DNA of 64,000 nt from Pelargonium x hortorum (taxonomy: Eukaryota > Streptophyta > Magnoliopsida > Geraniales > Geraniaceae), in assembly GCA_036897525.1 (NCBI GenBank), contig JAYMTJ010000048.1, positions 19,069-83,068 on the forward strand, written 5' to 3'. Numbering within the stretch: the first letter of the stretch is position 1; the number at the start of each line of letters is the position of its first letter. A program made the position numbers and the translations under genes. Positions 13,070-26,220 of this stretch are shown piece after piece. The notes under the pieces were generated by a model. It saw only the letters and a list, made by a program, of their open reading frames with translations. It did no database searches and had not been told where the DNA came from.

Positions 13070-14621
13070 GTATCGAATTTCTTTATAAAATGAAACAAGA
13101 AGAATGTATTGTATAGCCTCAATTCTTTTTAGAAGTTAACGGAACCTAGAAAGATAAGGAATTTTGTAGGAAATCTTTTCAGGGGAGAGGAGATTCTTTC
13201 AAATGGAATGGAAACCCTTTGTTTGAAAGAAGGTATTATGAAGATAGAATAAGAAAACTGCAACAATATATTGCCTATACTCATTAACTTGAAAGCAAGC
13301 TCTTGAAACTGCTAAATAAATGTAAACAGATTCTCTTGTAAAGCAAGTACCTTAAGATAAGACCTAACTGATCTAGTAGTCAGTAACCAGTTCATATGAA
13401 AGTCAGTCTCTGAATAGCAGGCAAATGAAGTCTAAATAGAAAAAGCTAAAGTTCCAGTTTAGTAGTTGAAGTACTTGATACAGAATAGAGATTATCTTCG
13501 AGAGTATAGTTCTATAGATATTTTCCTTTCTTTTCTGAGATTGCTTATCGAATCGAAGAGGTTTTATTTAGTTATTTTCCAAAGTTGAGTACGCCTGTCT
13601 TTATATATACTATATATAGGGTTAGGTCAAAGGGGACCTTGCCTAGTTTCCTCTCTGGCGCTTCTTTCGAATACAAGTTTACTTAATTCTCGGTTTATAC
13701 AACTCTGATATCTAGCTGTTCACTGCTTCAGAGAGCCCCTTATTCTCTGGTATTTGAGCTACCTAGTCGCCTCTGCCTCTGCCTAGATATTTGTTGTAAC
13801 ACTAAGCGCCTAATGGTGAATTAAGAGAACTCTTGTAAGTATAAATCGGAAAAAAAAAACTTCAGTAAGTCAGGAAAGGTATAAACGAACAAAAAGAAAG
13901 TGTGCCCTTTGTTCTTATCTATCTTATTTAAGTGAATAGAGCATTTTTGAAGTAACCAGAACTCTTGAATATTCTAGAATTCCCAGTCTGGATTTCCGAG
14001 CCTAAATAAGGGAGCTTGTGTATTCTAAAAATCATATACTTTACGAGCTTTCTCGGCTAATGTCTAATGTAAAGGGAAGGTCTGCTTTCACCTCACAATT
14101 CCAAATACCGTTACTAAATAAATTTGAGGTTTGTATTTTATTTATAGTAATAAAAGAAGCCTTAATTAAGGTAAAGGTAGGAACTGAGCCGGCAATTGAA
14201 GGACTTATCTTTTAATCCGAACTCTAATAACAACCTTATTCGCTGGAACCTAGGAACCTTGTAAGACGGTGTATCAGCTGTCCAGCCCTTCGCAAGTGAT
14301 CCAAAGAAGGCAAGCTTGTTGCTCTTATAAAGCTGTCCACTCGCTGTCTTTGAAAGCTAAACCCTTGAGTTGAACTCGTCCAAAGCAAGAAAGACCCTAC
14401 CTGCTTCTATGTGCCAGCTTGAACCTTTACCTTGGAGGACATGTACTAACGGACTCTTTGAACGGGGTTACCATGAACTCTTAACTTTGATCCTTAAAAG
14501 TACAAGCCTAATCTGTAAAAGAACCCTCTTAAGATTAAGAAAGGCCCTCGCTTGAAAAAAAAACTCGTTCTACGGGCCTTTTCACTTATACACTTACAGG
14601 GGGTGCCTTTTCTAGATAGTT

Positions 14622-14638
14622 GTAAACAAATTGTTTAC
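14622..14638. other. 17-bp near-perfect palindrome
   Basis: GTAAACAA and TTGTTTAC are complementary arms around a single central A. There is no gene context. Confidence 0.85.
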
Positions 14639-14918
14639 CTATATGGAAATATTCTCGTTTCACAGCTTTGTACTTACACTTTAGTGGTAAATCTAAACCA
14701 ATAGTAAGCATGTACATATTCGATAGTTGAAGTGAGTAAACTTTTTATGAATTACGGTTTTGCAAAAACACGAGTAAACTCAAGATATAGGGTAAGTATA
14801 AGAAATGTTCTTAGGTCTATTTCGTGAAAAAAGATATAAGTTTATAAAAAAAACTAAAGCTTTCTTACTACTAAATCTTGGTAAAGAAAAAATTCTTATA
14901 GAACACACAAGATCTCTA

Positions 14919-14940
14919 TTTTAGGGGGACCCCCCTAAAA
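14919..14940. other. Strong hairpin, 10-bp stem with 2-base spacer
   Basis: Arms TTTTAGGGGG (14919-14928) and CCCCCTAAAA (14931-14940) are perfect inverted repeats separated by AC, followed by further A. As RNA the loop would have to open the innermost pairs. It could be a transcript-stabilising or terminating structure, or a cruciform site. No gene ends here, so the role is unknown. Confidence 0.85.
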
Positions 14941-17900
14941 AAAGCAAGTCAGGATAAAAGTCACTTTCATGTAGTCCTTGACTCTTCATACAGATATGAA
15001 ATTCACTAAGTAAAAAGAGTAAAAAGAATTTCCTTTAAGGACCTTGCACTACAGCCCACTACATCAAAACCTGCCTAAATGCTCTACCCTGTTAGGTTAC
15101 TTTGCAGTCCTTCTTTTTAGAATATTGCCCCATTTTTACGAGTCAGTTGCTCTATTATAATATAAATACACCCAAATAAGAGCTAGGTTTGCAAGACTAA
15201 ATTTTCTAAACTTGATTGATATAAATAGGAATCCCTGCCAACTTGGCACATACTTAATAAAAAAGAAAAGAGAGAGAAGAGAAATTCCTTTTAAGCTCTT
15301 TATAAAGCTAAGGCGGAGGCTACCGGAGCTTGTGTAGGGTTTCCTACTAATTCTCGGTATTGCAAAGGCCTAGCAAGTTGCAGTTTGTCGGTATTTCTTA
15401 AGGAGGCCCCTTTCCGTATTTTCTCTTTGGTAGAGAGAGTTTTCTAGTCGAAAGCAACGTGGGTTTTCCTTCATTTGAGATAGGAACGACTCCAACAGGG
15501 TTAGCGGATATGATTAAACAAATTAGGATTTTCTAGAACCCAGGGCTATTTTCCTGTCCTCGCGTCTAAATACTAGTGTTGTTTAACAAAGGAAAAGAAC
15601 GGGCCAGCCCAAGGAAACAGAAGTAGGATTTCTAATTTAGTAAATTGCAAAATACAAGAATAGTGTAGGAGAATACACTAAAGAGGGAATCTCCACCCGG
15701 CTTTAGCTTTAGTCAGAACAAGAGTCAAATCAATCAGTATTAGCAAGATTTAAGAGAAGGCAACAAGGACTTCCTTTATCCTTTAAGCTTTTCTTATAAA
15801 TTTAAGGTTTTATAGTTAAGTCATACAAAATAAAGAGGGGGTCCTCTTACATACAAGTAGAGGGCATTTTTTCTAGTCTAGTTGACTCAAGCTTTTGCGC
15901 TTAGAAGTCAACAGGCCTTAGGAAGCGTTTTTTTAACTCTTGAGGTGTACAATACTGGGTCTCCCTAAGACCCTTGGTTTCTAATAAACAATATATATAG
16001 ATGCGGATAAATAGATTATTTCCATCTATTATAGTAGGAAAAGGGACTAACAAAGTACATTTTTGTTGAATTTCTTTAATAGTTTAATAGAAAGTATTCG
16101 TACTTTTGCTTTCTCTTGCATGCTAAGGTAATTGCTTGAACAGATAACAAGGGTTAAACATAAATACACCCGTAACTTTAAGGGTATACACCAACTACGG
16201 GAGCCCTGAAAAAATGGGTACCCTTCGAAATGTCCTCATAATGTATGTTCCCCCCTTTACATACAAGATAGGGTTGAAAAAAAAAAAGGATTTTAAATCT
16301 ATAACTATAGCCCACCCTAAACCTAAATGAAATCCTCGGATACCGAGTAAGTTCTATATCTGACTTTTTTACTTCTACAACTTATTTCTATAAACCAAAA
16401 AAAGATTCTAATTATGCTACCAAGAACTAAGGGGACTTTGGACTACCAGCTACGAGTACAAATAACAAGTAGTTTCAACGAGCTCAAAAGAATTTGTTCT
16501 TTATATACTCCTTTCTACCTAAGTATATTGAAAAGGCAGGCCCTAATAAGCGAAGCGGGAAACCCCCTATACTGTATCTACTTTTAGTACATTTCTTTGA
16601 TGGATGTCCTGCAGAAAAGAGGTTGTTTTCTATAGTGTCCTTACTATGATTTTTTCTTGTTAATTTCCTGTGTAGGAAAAGAGTTTTAGGCGGAACCTTG
16701 ATGTTCTAAAAATTTGTAAATTTAGGAATTATACCAGAGTTAATGGAAGCCTTAGACTTTACTCCCCGGCCTGTTTGTTATAGAGTAATCAATATTAAAC
16801 TAAAGATGGAGCTAGTGTGAATAACCATATAAGACAGATTTAACTGAGAAGTCCTAAGTGGAGACTAGGCTGTTGCTATTGTATTTTGAAGAGGCAGCTA
16901 CGAGATAGAATAAAAACACATATACCAAACAAACGGAATTCCTAAATCTGGGGTTAGAAGCGAAGGTTTACCGTGTATAGATCACTACTTAAGGTTTGAT
17001 AGAAAGACTTGCTATGCCAGAAACTTAACTTCCTCTATATCTATTTTGTTTTAGCAAGGCCCCCTTAAGCTACATAAGTTTTTACCAGCTGAATTATTAA
17101 AGCCGTGATACCTCGAAAAGTTTAGTTACAACAAATTATCGAATTCAAGGATTTTGTTAGTTACTTATTTATACTTTTTTTTTGTTTATAACACAATTGA
17201 GCCCTACAGAATACCTTAGAAACATATAATTACTACACCGGGGATCCCCCTCGGATCTACGTCAACCCCTCGATCTTTACTTTAAGGACTCATGAGGATA
17301 AAAAAGTTTACTAATATCCACACGAAACCCTTTGCTTTTTTTATTTATTATCTTTGACTTCGTTTCCTCTTTTTTTTTTTTTTACGTAGATTGAGCCTGT
17401 TTCTATCATATATCTTCTTAGCACCCAACTAAAGAAAGAGAAGATATTTAGGTGTCGTCCTCATACAAATACAGAGTTAGTAAATAGTTTTTTTAAGGAT
17501 TCTCGGTCTAGCTAGCAGCTTTTTTATGTGTTAATTTTATTTCATTGGGTTCTGAGTATTTCCGTATTTGGTATGGTATATTGTCTCGAGAATTTTTCTA
17601 TTTTATGAAGTCTTCCTAAGGCTAGCGGTTTTAAATAAAGTGTTTCTAAGTCCTATCAATTTAGTCGAATTAGCTCGTGTTTGTAACGGGATGGGATACT
17701 CTTCTATTTAGTTCTGTACATTACAACTAGAATGTAAAGGTACTGGTTCCCCTAAAGTAAAGGATTCTTAATTGGCAGCCTCTACTCTAGAAAGCGCCTT
17801 CCACTTTAAGAGTTGAGCTTTACTCTTTTTTGATAAAAGTATAGTATGTATATTTCGTAGTAAAAGCCTTTGTTCCCAATTATCTATAAATGTATAAAAC

Positions 17901-19448
17901 TTATTTAAATGTGTCTTGGTACAAGCCTCTGGGGTGGTTCCTCCTTGTTAAGTTTTTTTCTGAGTATACTGAAGTTAAAAAAAAGGGGTGAAAGTATTCT
18001 GACACTTTTAATATACAATTTACAGTAGTTTTTACGCTTTTGTATGTACTATTGTCCCCACCTCAGTTAAGTTAACAACAAACTTCTGCTCCTCTTTATT
18101 GTATTCAATAAGGAGTAAAGCTTTCAATTTTCCTCATCAAGAGCAATCCTTTTCAAAAAAAACAACTATTAATTATAATCGGGAACCCTTATGAGTCAGA
18201 ATACAATTATTTCCTTTCGAATCTAATGCTAGACACTCCTTAGCAAGCTAATTCTACAGGAAACTCGCGGAGTAAAGCGACCTCGGTAACTTCCATTAAA
18301 TTAGTACATCCAAAGGTCGACACGTTGATTATTTATTATTTCACAATTTTCTTTCTTTAAATCAGTCTTTGCTTTCTGAAACTGCGACTTATTCCGTTAC
18401 GAGACTTGCCGGGTTTTTTTTACAGTTATTTCTCTTCGAGTCTATTTCTCGTCGAGTGGTCTTTGTTTGAGAGAGAGTGCTTTCTTATTTTATGTGGATG
18501 AGTAGCTCTTACTCTTAGAGAAGTGAGCTGGTCTTGTTGGGTTTTGATTCCGAAGTTCTTTTACCGCTATTTGGAAGTTCAGTTGTGGTTTTTTTTTTGT
18601 TCGGAGGGTTCCTAACTTCAGAAGGAAGTTAAGCCAAGTTTTTTAAATCATACTATTTAGATAAAGTCAGTGAAATATAGATTGATGAGGCTCAGTGATA
18701 AGAAATTGTCTTGGTTCGGAGAGGAGAATGCCATTATTTTTCTTAGTCTCAGTTTGAGTATATGTTTGATAGTCTGGCCATAATAGTGCACGTTGTGTTA
18801 CATTTATAAGTAGCTTAGTCTCTACTCAATTTCATTTCATGCATGGAGGAATAAAGTCAAGAGATCCTTGCAGTTCGGCTATGTCCTACTTATCTCTCTT
18901 TACGTTCTTTATGTTAATGCTAGTGACACAGCTAGCTTCAATTAGATCAAAATTTCTCTCTGGATTAGTACTAGCTATAGGCAAAAAGTCCAAGCCTAAA
19001 TAGACATTTGAATTACATACCCCATTAATGAGATTGGTAAGGGGTTAAAAAAAAGCCTAATACCTAGAGTCAATTAAGAGAAAGTCCTAGAAGGGTCAGG
19101 TTTAAATGGATATAACTTGCTTTTTTCGTTATAAAATACTGGGGCGGAAGAGTATACAAGATTGGAGGGATTTATCCTTAGCAAAGAAAGTACAGAATCT
19201 TGTTCTGGTCTTATTACTTAGGTCAGTCTGTAGCAGTTTAACAGTAAGGTTTCTTTCACTTAGATAGTACATACTTCCACTATGAAGACCTGAAAACTGA
19301 CTTCAACTTAAGCTAAGAAACTTTCACTCAAGTTCTCTTTCTTACCCGAATAGAATGCCCTGCCCTGTAAATCCTTATTATTCTCTAAACCCTTCATTAG
19401 AAACCCTTGATGACCTTACAACTAGAAGAAGAGCTAAAACTTAAAGAT

Positions 19449-19670
19449 ACTGGAAAGCACTTTCAAGAAATAGGTACAGACCGAAAGGACATAACATATA
19501 AAATAAGTACCAGGAAAAGCACTAACCATCTCTAAAATAAAAAACATCTAGACTGGTAAAGCACTAACAAGAAAGTACACCTGGAAAACGAGCTATTAAG
19601 GAACTTCCATCTGTTAAAACTAGAGGTACTGACTGGGAAGAAGCTCTTACAAAGACTAAAAACTGGTAAC
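19449..19670. repeat. Irregular array with ACTGGTAAAGCACTAAC core
   Basis: Six related cores occur in 220 bases: ACTGGAAAGCAC at 19449, ACCAGGAAAAGCACTAAC at 19509, ACTGGTAAAGCACTAAC at 19552, ACCTGGAAAACGAGC at 19579, ACTGGGAAGAAGC at 19632 and ACTGGTAAC at 19662. Spacings are about 60, 43, 27, 53 and 30 bases, so the array has lost its register. Origin and function are unknown. Confidence 0.5.
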
Positions 19671-21352
19671 TAATTTATAGCTAGCAGAATAACAGAATAT
19701 CTCTATCCTTTTGGAAGTCCTTTTTTTACTAGTCAAGTGTAAGTCTCAAAATCCATTAAGGTTTCTTTTTATGAGTACTTCCCTATTTATTTGATTTCCC
19801 GTCCGGATCCTAGATATAGAATTCTTATATAAATAGAAAACTCACATATGGATACCGTATTAACTCTTGAGGTACGTTGATTAGAAGTGCTCCTTCTTTC
19901 TGCGGAGGGATTCCTATCCGAGTATTGGGTTCTTCTCTAATTGGTTCTTGGCATTGCAGTGTTCTAAACAAGGCATCTATTTCCCTTAGGTAAAGGAGTT
20001 CTTTCTTGATTGAAAAACCGGCCCACAAAGAACCCACCTGTCCTTGTAAGCATGCCAAGTCGGTGTAGCTTGTACTTGGTAAAAGCCGTTGAAGACCAGA
20101 TTTTCTAAATCTAAAGAGATTTCTTGAAAGCAAAGAATAGAATACAGAATAGAGAGAGAGAATCTAGGGAATTTCGGGAAGCCAAATATGAAAACGGTAA
20201 GGAGTTTCTCCGTATTGCTATTGCTTACTTATTCCGGTAGTCCTAGGACGTAACTTAAGTTTCTACGTATAAAGCCTTTAGTCCTGTGGTCGAGGTTAGA
20301 GTTTCTATTCCAATCGTTAATAAGTCCCTCCGCGAGGAAATAAGGTCCTTATTAGAGGTTGGTGAATTGAAAGGTTTTTTTGCTTTAGTAGAAATTCACA
20401 GCTGCCTTAATTTCTTTTTGTTGTAAGATTCTTATTATAAAATCCTCTGATTCAAGGTTCCTACTTGCTCCAAGTTGTTTGTTAGACAGGTTTCAAAAAT
20501 CTTTCTTAGGGCATTTCCTGTGTCGGTCCAAAAGTAATTCGTCTCATCACTTTCAATAAGTAAAAAAAGAAGTATCTCTTTACTAGGGGTCTCGATACTC
20601 ATTTTCATTTAGGGTATCCCTTCCTAATTATCATACCCTACAGCAATTAAAGAATTCTTATGCATTATGTGCTTTTTCCCCTATTACTTACAAAAGGCAA
20701 ATACTTTTGCAGGTTCACAAAGGGTAGAACCTTCCCAGACAGGGGTAGTTATAGAGCTACAACACATAGGTTAGATTGCCGACGATAAGGAAAGTGGGAC
20801 TCTAGATCCTGGATACGGGAGCTTACGAAAGAAGTATAAAATCGGGGTACGGCACTAATAAAATTCTAATTGTACGGTAGTCCTTGATATAACGCTCCAA
20901 CTTAAACAAGTCAAACAGGATCCCTCTTGGCGACCTTGACTTTTTGCTTAATACCGCTACCCAAAACCTATGTAATGTATCTTGCAACCCGACAAAGGAT
21001 ATCGCTTCTTATGCAAACATCTTTTTTTATTACTTTTAAAACCTCTCACTCACTTCAATGAAATTATAGCAGCTGTTAAAGTCTTACAGGGAGATCCATA
21101 AAGGACCATTTTAAGGAAAAGTTTAGCTCACTGAGGAGGAGGAGATAACTACTTAGGATCTATCGTATAAATACACATAGTTAATAGCTACCACCATTGA
21201 GTAATGTAGTAGAATATGTCATCGGTATAGATTGGGAGTATTACAGTGTTATTAGTTACTTATCTAGTAAAATAGATCGTCATGTAAATAGAAAAGAATA
21301 GGTATGGTTATTGTATTATATTAATACCAGCGTAAACGTATATAATAGAAAC

Positions 21353-21396
21353 TTCTTAATGGTATAGAAATTTCTTAATGGTATAGAAATTTCCTT
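21353..21396. repeat. 19-bp tandem repeat, two exact units plus partial
   Basis: The unit TTCTTAATGGTATAGAAAT is present twice exactly in tandem, followed by TTCC. A preceding AATAGAAAC looks like a diverged third unit. This is probably a slippage product. Confidence 0.9.
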
Positions 21397-22484
21397 ACAC
21401 AATTCTCCCTTAACTCTAGGACTTGGTAAATCCTAGGCAGATAAAAACACCACTGAAAAGCAATACAAAATTCACCAGTATGCCTCAATTTGAAATTAAT
21501 CAAATTCGCGTTCTTGGCTCTACATTCTCTTACTACGCAGGTTTTTTCTTCCTTTGAATTGAAAAGAGATTCCTATTACAGCCTTACTTTCTAAATTCTC
21601 GAATGAAACGGAAACTTCTTGGTTAGCACTTTTATTTCTGGGTTTGACATTGGTAATAGATTGTTTGCATTTTTTGTTGTGTAACTTTGTTACCTAACCG
21701 GCACTTTTGCTCGGGACAGTGTACTTCAGTTTCGTGTTGTACTAAGATTTTTTGCCCTGGTTGATAGTCACTAAAGTCAAAGATTCTGACTAGACGATAG
21801 GGGCGAGAAATTGTCTGGGATTTTCTTCTCGTTGTATCTTTCTGTTATCAAGAATCTCTGATGTCACTACTAGATGTTACAAGAGCTCTTTTGGCTGAGT
21901 GGTCTTCTTTCTTTGTGTCCCGTTGTAGGAATTGTGACTCTCCTTTTCATTAAATAGTAGGGCCGAAAAGTTCTCCCGTTCCTAAGAAAATTGACAATAT
22001 TAAGCCAAATCTAAGGTATAAATTCGAAGGGGAGTCCCGTATAAAGGATTTGTTGAGCAATTAAAGCCCTACTTATAAGGTATTACTTTTTTTATATAAA
22101 GCAGTAATTTCATTTTACCTGAATTTTGAGCCGGCAAATTAGCTAACTGAGAAGCTTTACTCTTACTTTTCAATATCCGAGTACATAGTGCCAGAAAATT
22201 GTCTAGCAGACATAACTATTAAAACGAACATAAGACTTTTAATCTCAGATTATTACATAACAAACTAGCCAAGGGGCTTTTTCTTTACTTTTATTTAAAG
22301 TCACACTCTGTACTATGTCTTTTTTTATCCAGGTAAGTTTATAAATTACGTTACTTTTACTTATTTAAATATCATATAAAGAGATCCCTTTTCGTTTATC
22401 TAAAAAAATCCTGGTAAATAAATAAAGGGGGGTATCTAAAAAGATTATTAATAAAAACTGCAAAAAAAATCCATACACAGGATA

Positions 22485-22558
22485 TCAATTAATCTCTGTT
22501 ACCACCCGCAGTTTTACGGAGGAAGGTTGACGCATTAGGGTACATATGATAGTACAGA
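22485..22558 (-). repeat. Dispersed repeat family A, copy 3 (inverted)
   Basis: The reverse complement contains TCAACCTTCCTCCGTAAAA, then CTGCGGGTGGTAA. It matches copy 1 (29035-29101) from the CCTTCCTC block into the following CGGGCGGTAA. The TTGATGTTGGT end is not recognisable here. Confidence 0.6.
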
Positions 22559-25506
22559 CTTACATGATAACAAACAACGAAAACCATTACTGAAATTCTT
22601 TAACTCTAGTTCTTTCTATATCCTATATCCCGAAAATCGTAATTCTTTATATAACTCTATCCAGAACCTAAAAAAAAAATGACTCAGATGAAAAAATAAG
22701 CGCCCAAATGAATATCCAGCAAGAATGCTTTAAAGAGTTTAGCTACTCAGGAAAGCGCTCGGTTTACACCACCTTTTGAGCCCCATTAAATATGTTTTTT
22801 AGAATTCTTTATCTACTTAGTTTAGTTCTAGCATGACACATGAAGAGCTTCCCTTTAGAAAACCTTTGCCTTGTTTAGAAGTTTGATCGGAATACCTAAG
22901 ACTAAGAAATAGATCTAATACCTAATTAAGAAATCTCTTTAAAATCTTAGAATCTGGAAAAGCTCTGAGGACATAATAGGTATATGTAAGGGATTCCGAG
23001 AGTAAGATGATCTACAATACTAATGGAACTAATGAGTTGAGTCAAAGAAGTTCTAAATAAGGGTAGTCTTGCTTTACTAGGGGGGATCAGAAACCAGATA
23101 TAGAAGGGGAGTTCCCTGTACAGAAGTCTAGTCCTAAAACTCTCTAGAAAGTTCTTTCAATGGGCAGCTCTCTCTTACTACTCTACGCGCCTACTCTTCA
23201 TACTTATACTATACTTTTCTCTAATAACTCTAAAATAAAAGTGTCTAGCTCGAAGAAAAGACTTCTAGTATTGAATTTTTTAAGATAAAGACTTTGACCA
23301 AAGCCCCCACTAAAGAAGAGGAAGATAGTATCACAAGTAGGATATTCCCGCGTTTTAATCTATCAATACGAGAAAAATCCCGGGAATTAATATAATAGTC
23401 CCTCTTCTCTAACCAGCTTAAGCATTCTAGCAAGTAAGGGCATATTAATTTAATTCGTTTTTTAACTACTCGCAATATTGAAATGAAAGGGGGCGGCGCT
23501 TATATAATCAAAAAAGGCTCGCACCTAGGTAGAATTCGTGATTCTATAAAAGTAATATTTTGCCCGTTAACGCTCTCAGAAAGCTCCCTAAAAAGTTCCC
23601 ACTTCGTGATAAATTTTGGGTATTTTATTTAACAGGGCGGGACTTTTGAGAGCCTAGCGTACACAAACCCTAATCTGAGGGTACTGTAGGTTATTAGAAC
23701 TCATAGTAAAAGTTGAAACTTTCTCTTAACAGGAATTTCGAATATATTCTATACAAGGCAAATAAAGAAAGAAGTCAAAGCAAAGGACTAGTAAAAAAAG
23801 GAATTTGTACACAAGGATCCAACTAGTGTAACATCTAAAAAAGTCCCTCCATGTAAGTGATTTTGTTTAGCAGTATTTTGCTAAAAGTCTAAATTTTTTT
23901 TACAGCTTATATTTTGGCTTAATCTTAAGGGTTTGCTAAGAAATAGTATTGTTATTTACCCCATTTTTATTTCATTTAAGCCTAGCCGGGTATTCCTTTT
24001 ATTTTGATTACTGAATTATAGCCTATAGAAAGGGCCTCACTCATTATGCTGTCTGTGAGAACTCGCTTTAGATCTTTTCATAGAGCAGCTCGTAAATAGA
24101 AGAAAGAGTCCCATATGGTTTTTTTGAAGTAGGAATTTACAAGTGCTATGACTCTATAAAAGTGCAAAGGCCCCGCGCTGGATTTTCTATTTACTGGAAA
24201 TTCCGCTAAAAAGCTCTCTCCAACGGGTGTTAGAAATAAAATAGTAGTGTGCTCCTAAATATTATTTATAAGAATTGTAAATCCAGTACCTGATACCGAA
24301 AATACAAGCATCTCCTTACTTAAGGGGGCGCCGTCTCCCTAGTACTGGAGTACTCGAATCTTACTTGTTTGGAATATAAATAGAGTTCTGGAATGTATTA
24401 GTATGACTTATTAGTTTGCTCCCTCATTAATTAAACCCGGTATAGTTATAGTTGCCTTCATTTAGTTTTAGGATATTGCTCTAGCGTCTCCCTGAATATC
24501 TATGTAGGATATGGTAAATTAAGGAATTCCTTCTAGTTTAGATTAGGTTCTGATCACCTCGGCCCCACTATTTCCTATATTCTATTCTTGTATTATACCC
24601 CCTAGTCGCTAATGAGCGCTTTGTACCCGCTTTAAGGTAAGGGATTCCTTAAGCCTATACCTCAAAGAACCCCGTTTAGTAAGAAGATAAGAATAGTCAA
24701 AAAATTTCCAATATTCCAAACCTAAGTATTGAGTTTTTATAGTATCCCGCAGTTAAGTACTCAAGAGACTCTTGCCCCAATTATTAGCCTTGAATTTCCT
24801 TGACGTAATCTACAGCTCCCTAAAAGTTCTTGTACACTGCATGGGGGATGTTAACAAATTAAAAGAAGTTGAGGTTTGGAGAACTGAAACACAGCCTTGC
24901 AGGTTTTTGGTATTATAGATAGAATTCTTTTTCTGATATAAGAATTGAGTGTCTATCCTATGTACTTTTATAGTAAGGAGAAGCACTACCTTATCTTATC
25001 CAGGGAATCCTATTAAAGGAGGCAAAAGCCCTTGTAACACGCTTAAATCCCCTAGCCTTCGCTTTAAGAGGTAACTGAGTGCTGCTAGCTAAGCAAGGAG
25101 GAGTACTGCTAAGAAGGTGGTTAGGTTAATATGTAATATTCATTCACTGTATAGAATCTTCCCTTTAACAGCTATGAAATCACTCAAAGAGACTAACTTA
25201 GGCATAGAAGAGGCTCTCTTTAGGAAGAGGCGACAAAGTCGTGAAGAGCTGTTCCTAATTTGAGGTGTTCTTAAGTTCCTAAATTCTTATATACATTGGA
25301 ATTGATAAAGAACTGAAGGGTATCCCTCGACTACCATTGATGCTAGCAACACCGGCTAACAAGCTGCAAGAGAAGCTCTATCTTAAAGTTCTTTTCAATC
25401 TATCCTTTTACTGTCAATCAAGAAACTGTCCATGGAAAACCCATCCTAACAAACAAAGAAGAGATAAAGTTTCTCTGTATTCGGTATCCAGAATTCCTTA
25501 GGCTCG

Positions 25507-26220
25507 TTTCCTGCTGGCACAGAGAAGATGTGGATGTGGTTATTATATTTCGGCTGGCAAAAGAGGGGCTTTAGAGTTGTTAGGTTTTAGTTTCTATTAG
25601 ATTGGTTCTAAAAGAAAAAGAGGGGTTCTTAGAGTCCTTTCCTGCTAAATAGAATTAGAACAAGTAGATTTAGAGTTAGGGATTTCTAGTTTCGGATGAG
25701 GAATTAGAACAAGGAAGATTTAGAGTTGGGAGTTTAAGATAGCGATTACAGTTGTTAATGAGTTTTAAGATATTTAGTTCATTTTCCTTTCATTTCAGGG
25801 AATTTCTTAGAGTTATAAAAGGAGTGGATTATGAGTTGGACTGCTAAGAAGAGGAGATTCTATTAGAGTAAGCGACAGTCTTTTCAACAGCATTCACCGA
25901 TTAGACTCATTCTTTAGTTTAGCAACAGTTTAGCAACACCGGAAAGTTAGACTTCATTTGCCAGCGTTGAAGAACTTAGCTTTCCAATTTCTTTATAGAA
26001 TCTATAACACATTTGCCTTGGCCTAGATTCACCTTATCCATCGACAACTAGAACTTTCAACCTAAAGGTTGCCATTACTACCATAAGATGCTTTCAAAGA
26101 AGAGGTGGTTATTCTCTTTTTGGCTGACAAGGATTAATAGTTGGTAGGTTCCTTAGAAAGAGTGTATAGTTTCGGCTGACAAGGGAAGATAGGATTTAAG
26201 GGAGGATTCTGAGTTGGGTC
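25507..26220. repeat. Decayed repeat array with TTTCGGCTGRCAA core
   Basis: Related units recur at about 25507, 25535, 26105 and 26160. The best pair is GTGGTTATT....GGCTGGCAA (25535-25560) and GTGGTTATT....GGCTGACAA (26105-26130), each followed about 20 bases on by GTTGTTAGG or GTTGGTAGG. The unit at 26170 reads TTTCGGCTGACAAGGGAAG. Inside the array two 30-bp segments, 25651-25680 and 25701-25730, match at nearly all positions (GAATTAGAACAAG...GATTTAGAGTT). No open frame runs through it. Confidence 0.6.

Larger units (their letters stand above)
13070..19448. other. Non-coding, no gene seen
   Basis: Holds the hairpin at 14919-14940 and the palindrome at 14622-14638. I recognise no coding segment. 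Homopolymer A and T runs of eight to fourteen are common. Confidence 0.65.
19671..25506. other. Non-coding apart from repeats listed separately
   Basis: A 102-codon minus-strand frame (19825-20133) contains an unusually protein-like tail (PNTRIGIPPQKEGALLINVP), but I cannot assign it. The 19-bp tandem repeat and repeat A copy 3 lie here. The remainder shows nothing. Confidence 0.6.

Noticed and set aside
16310-16330. CCCTAAACCTAAA, telomere-like
   Set aside because: There is a single partial unit only, with no array.
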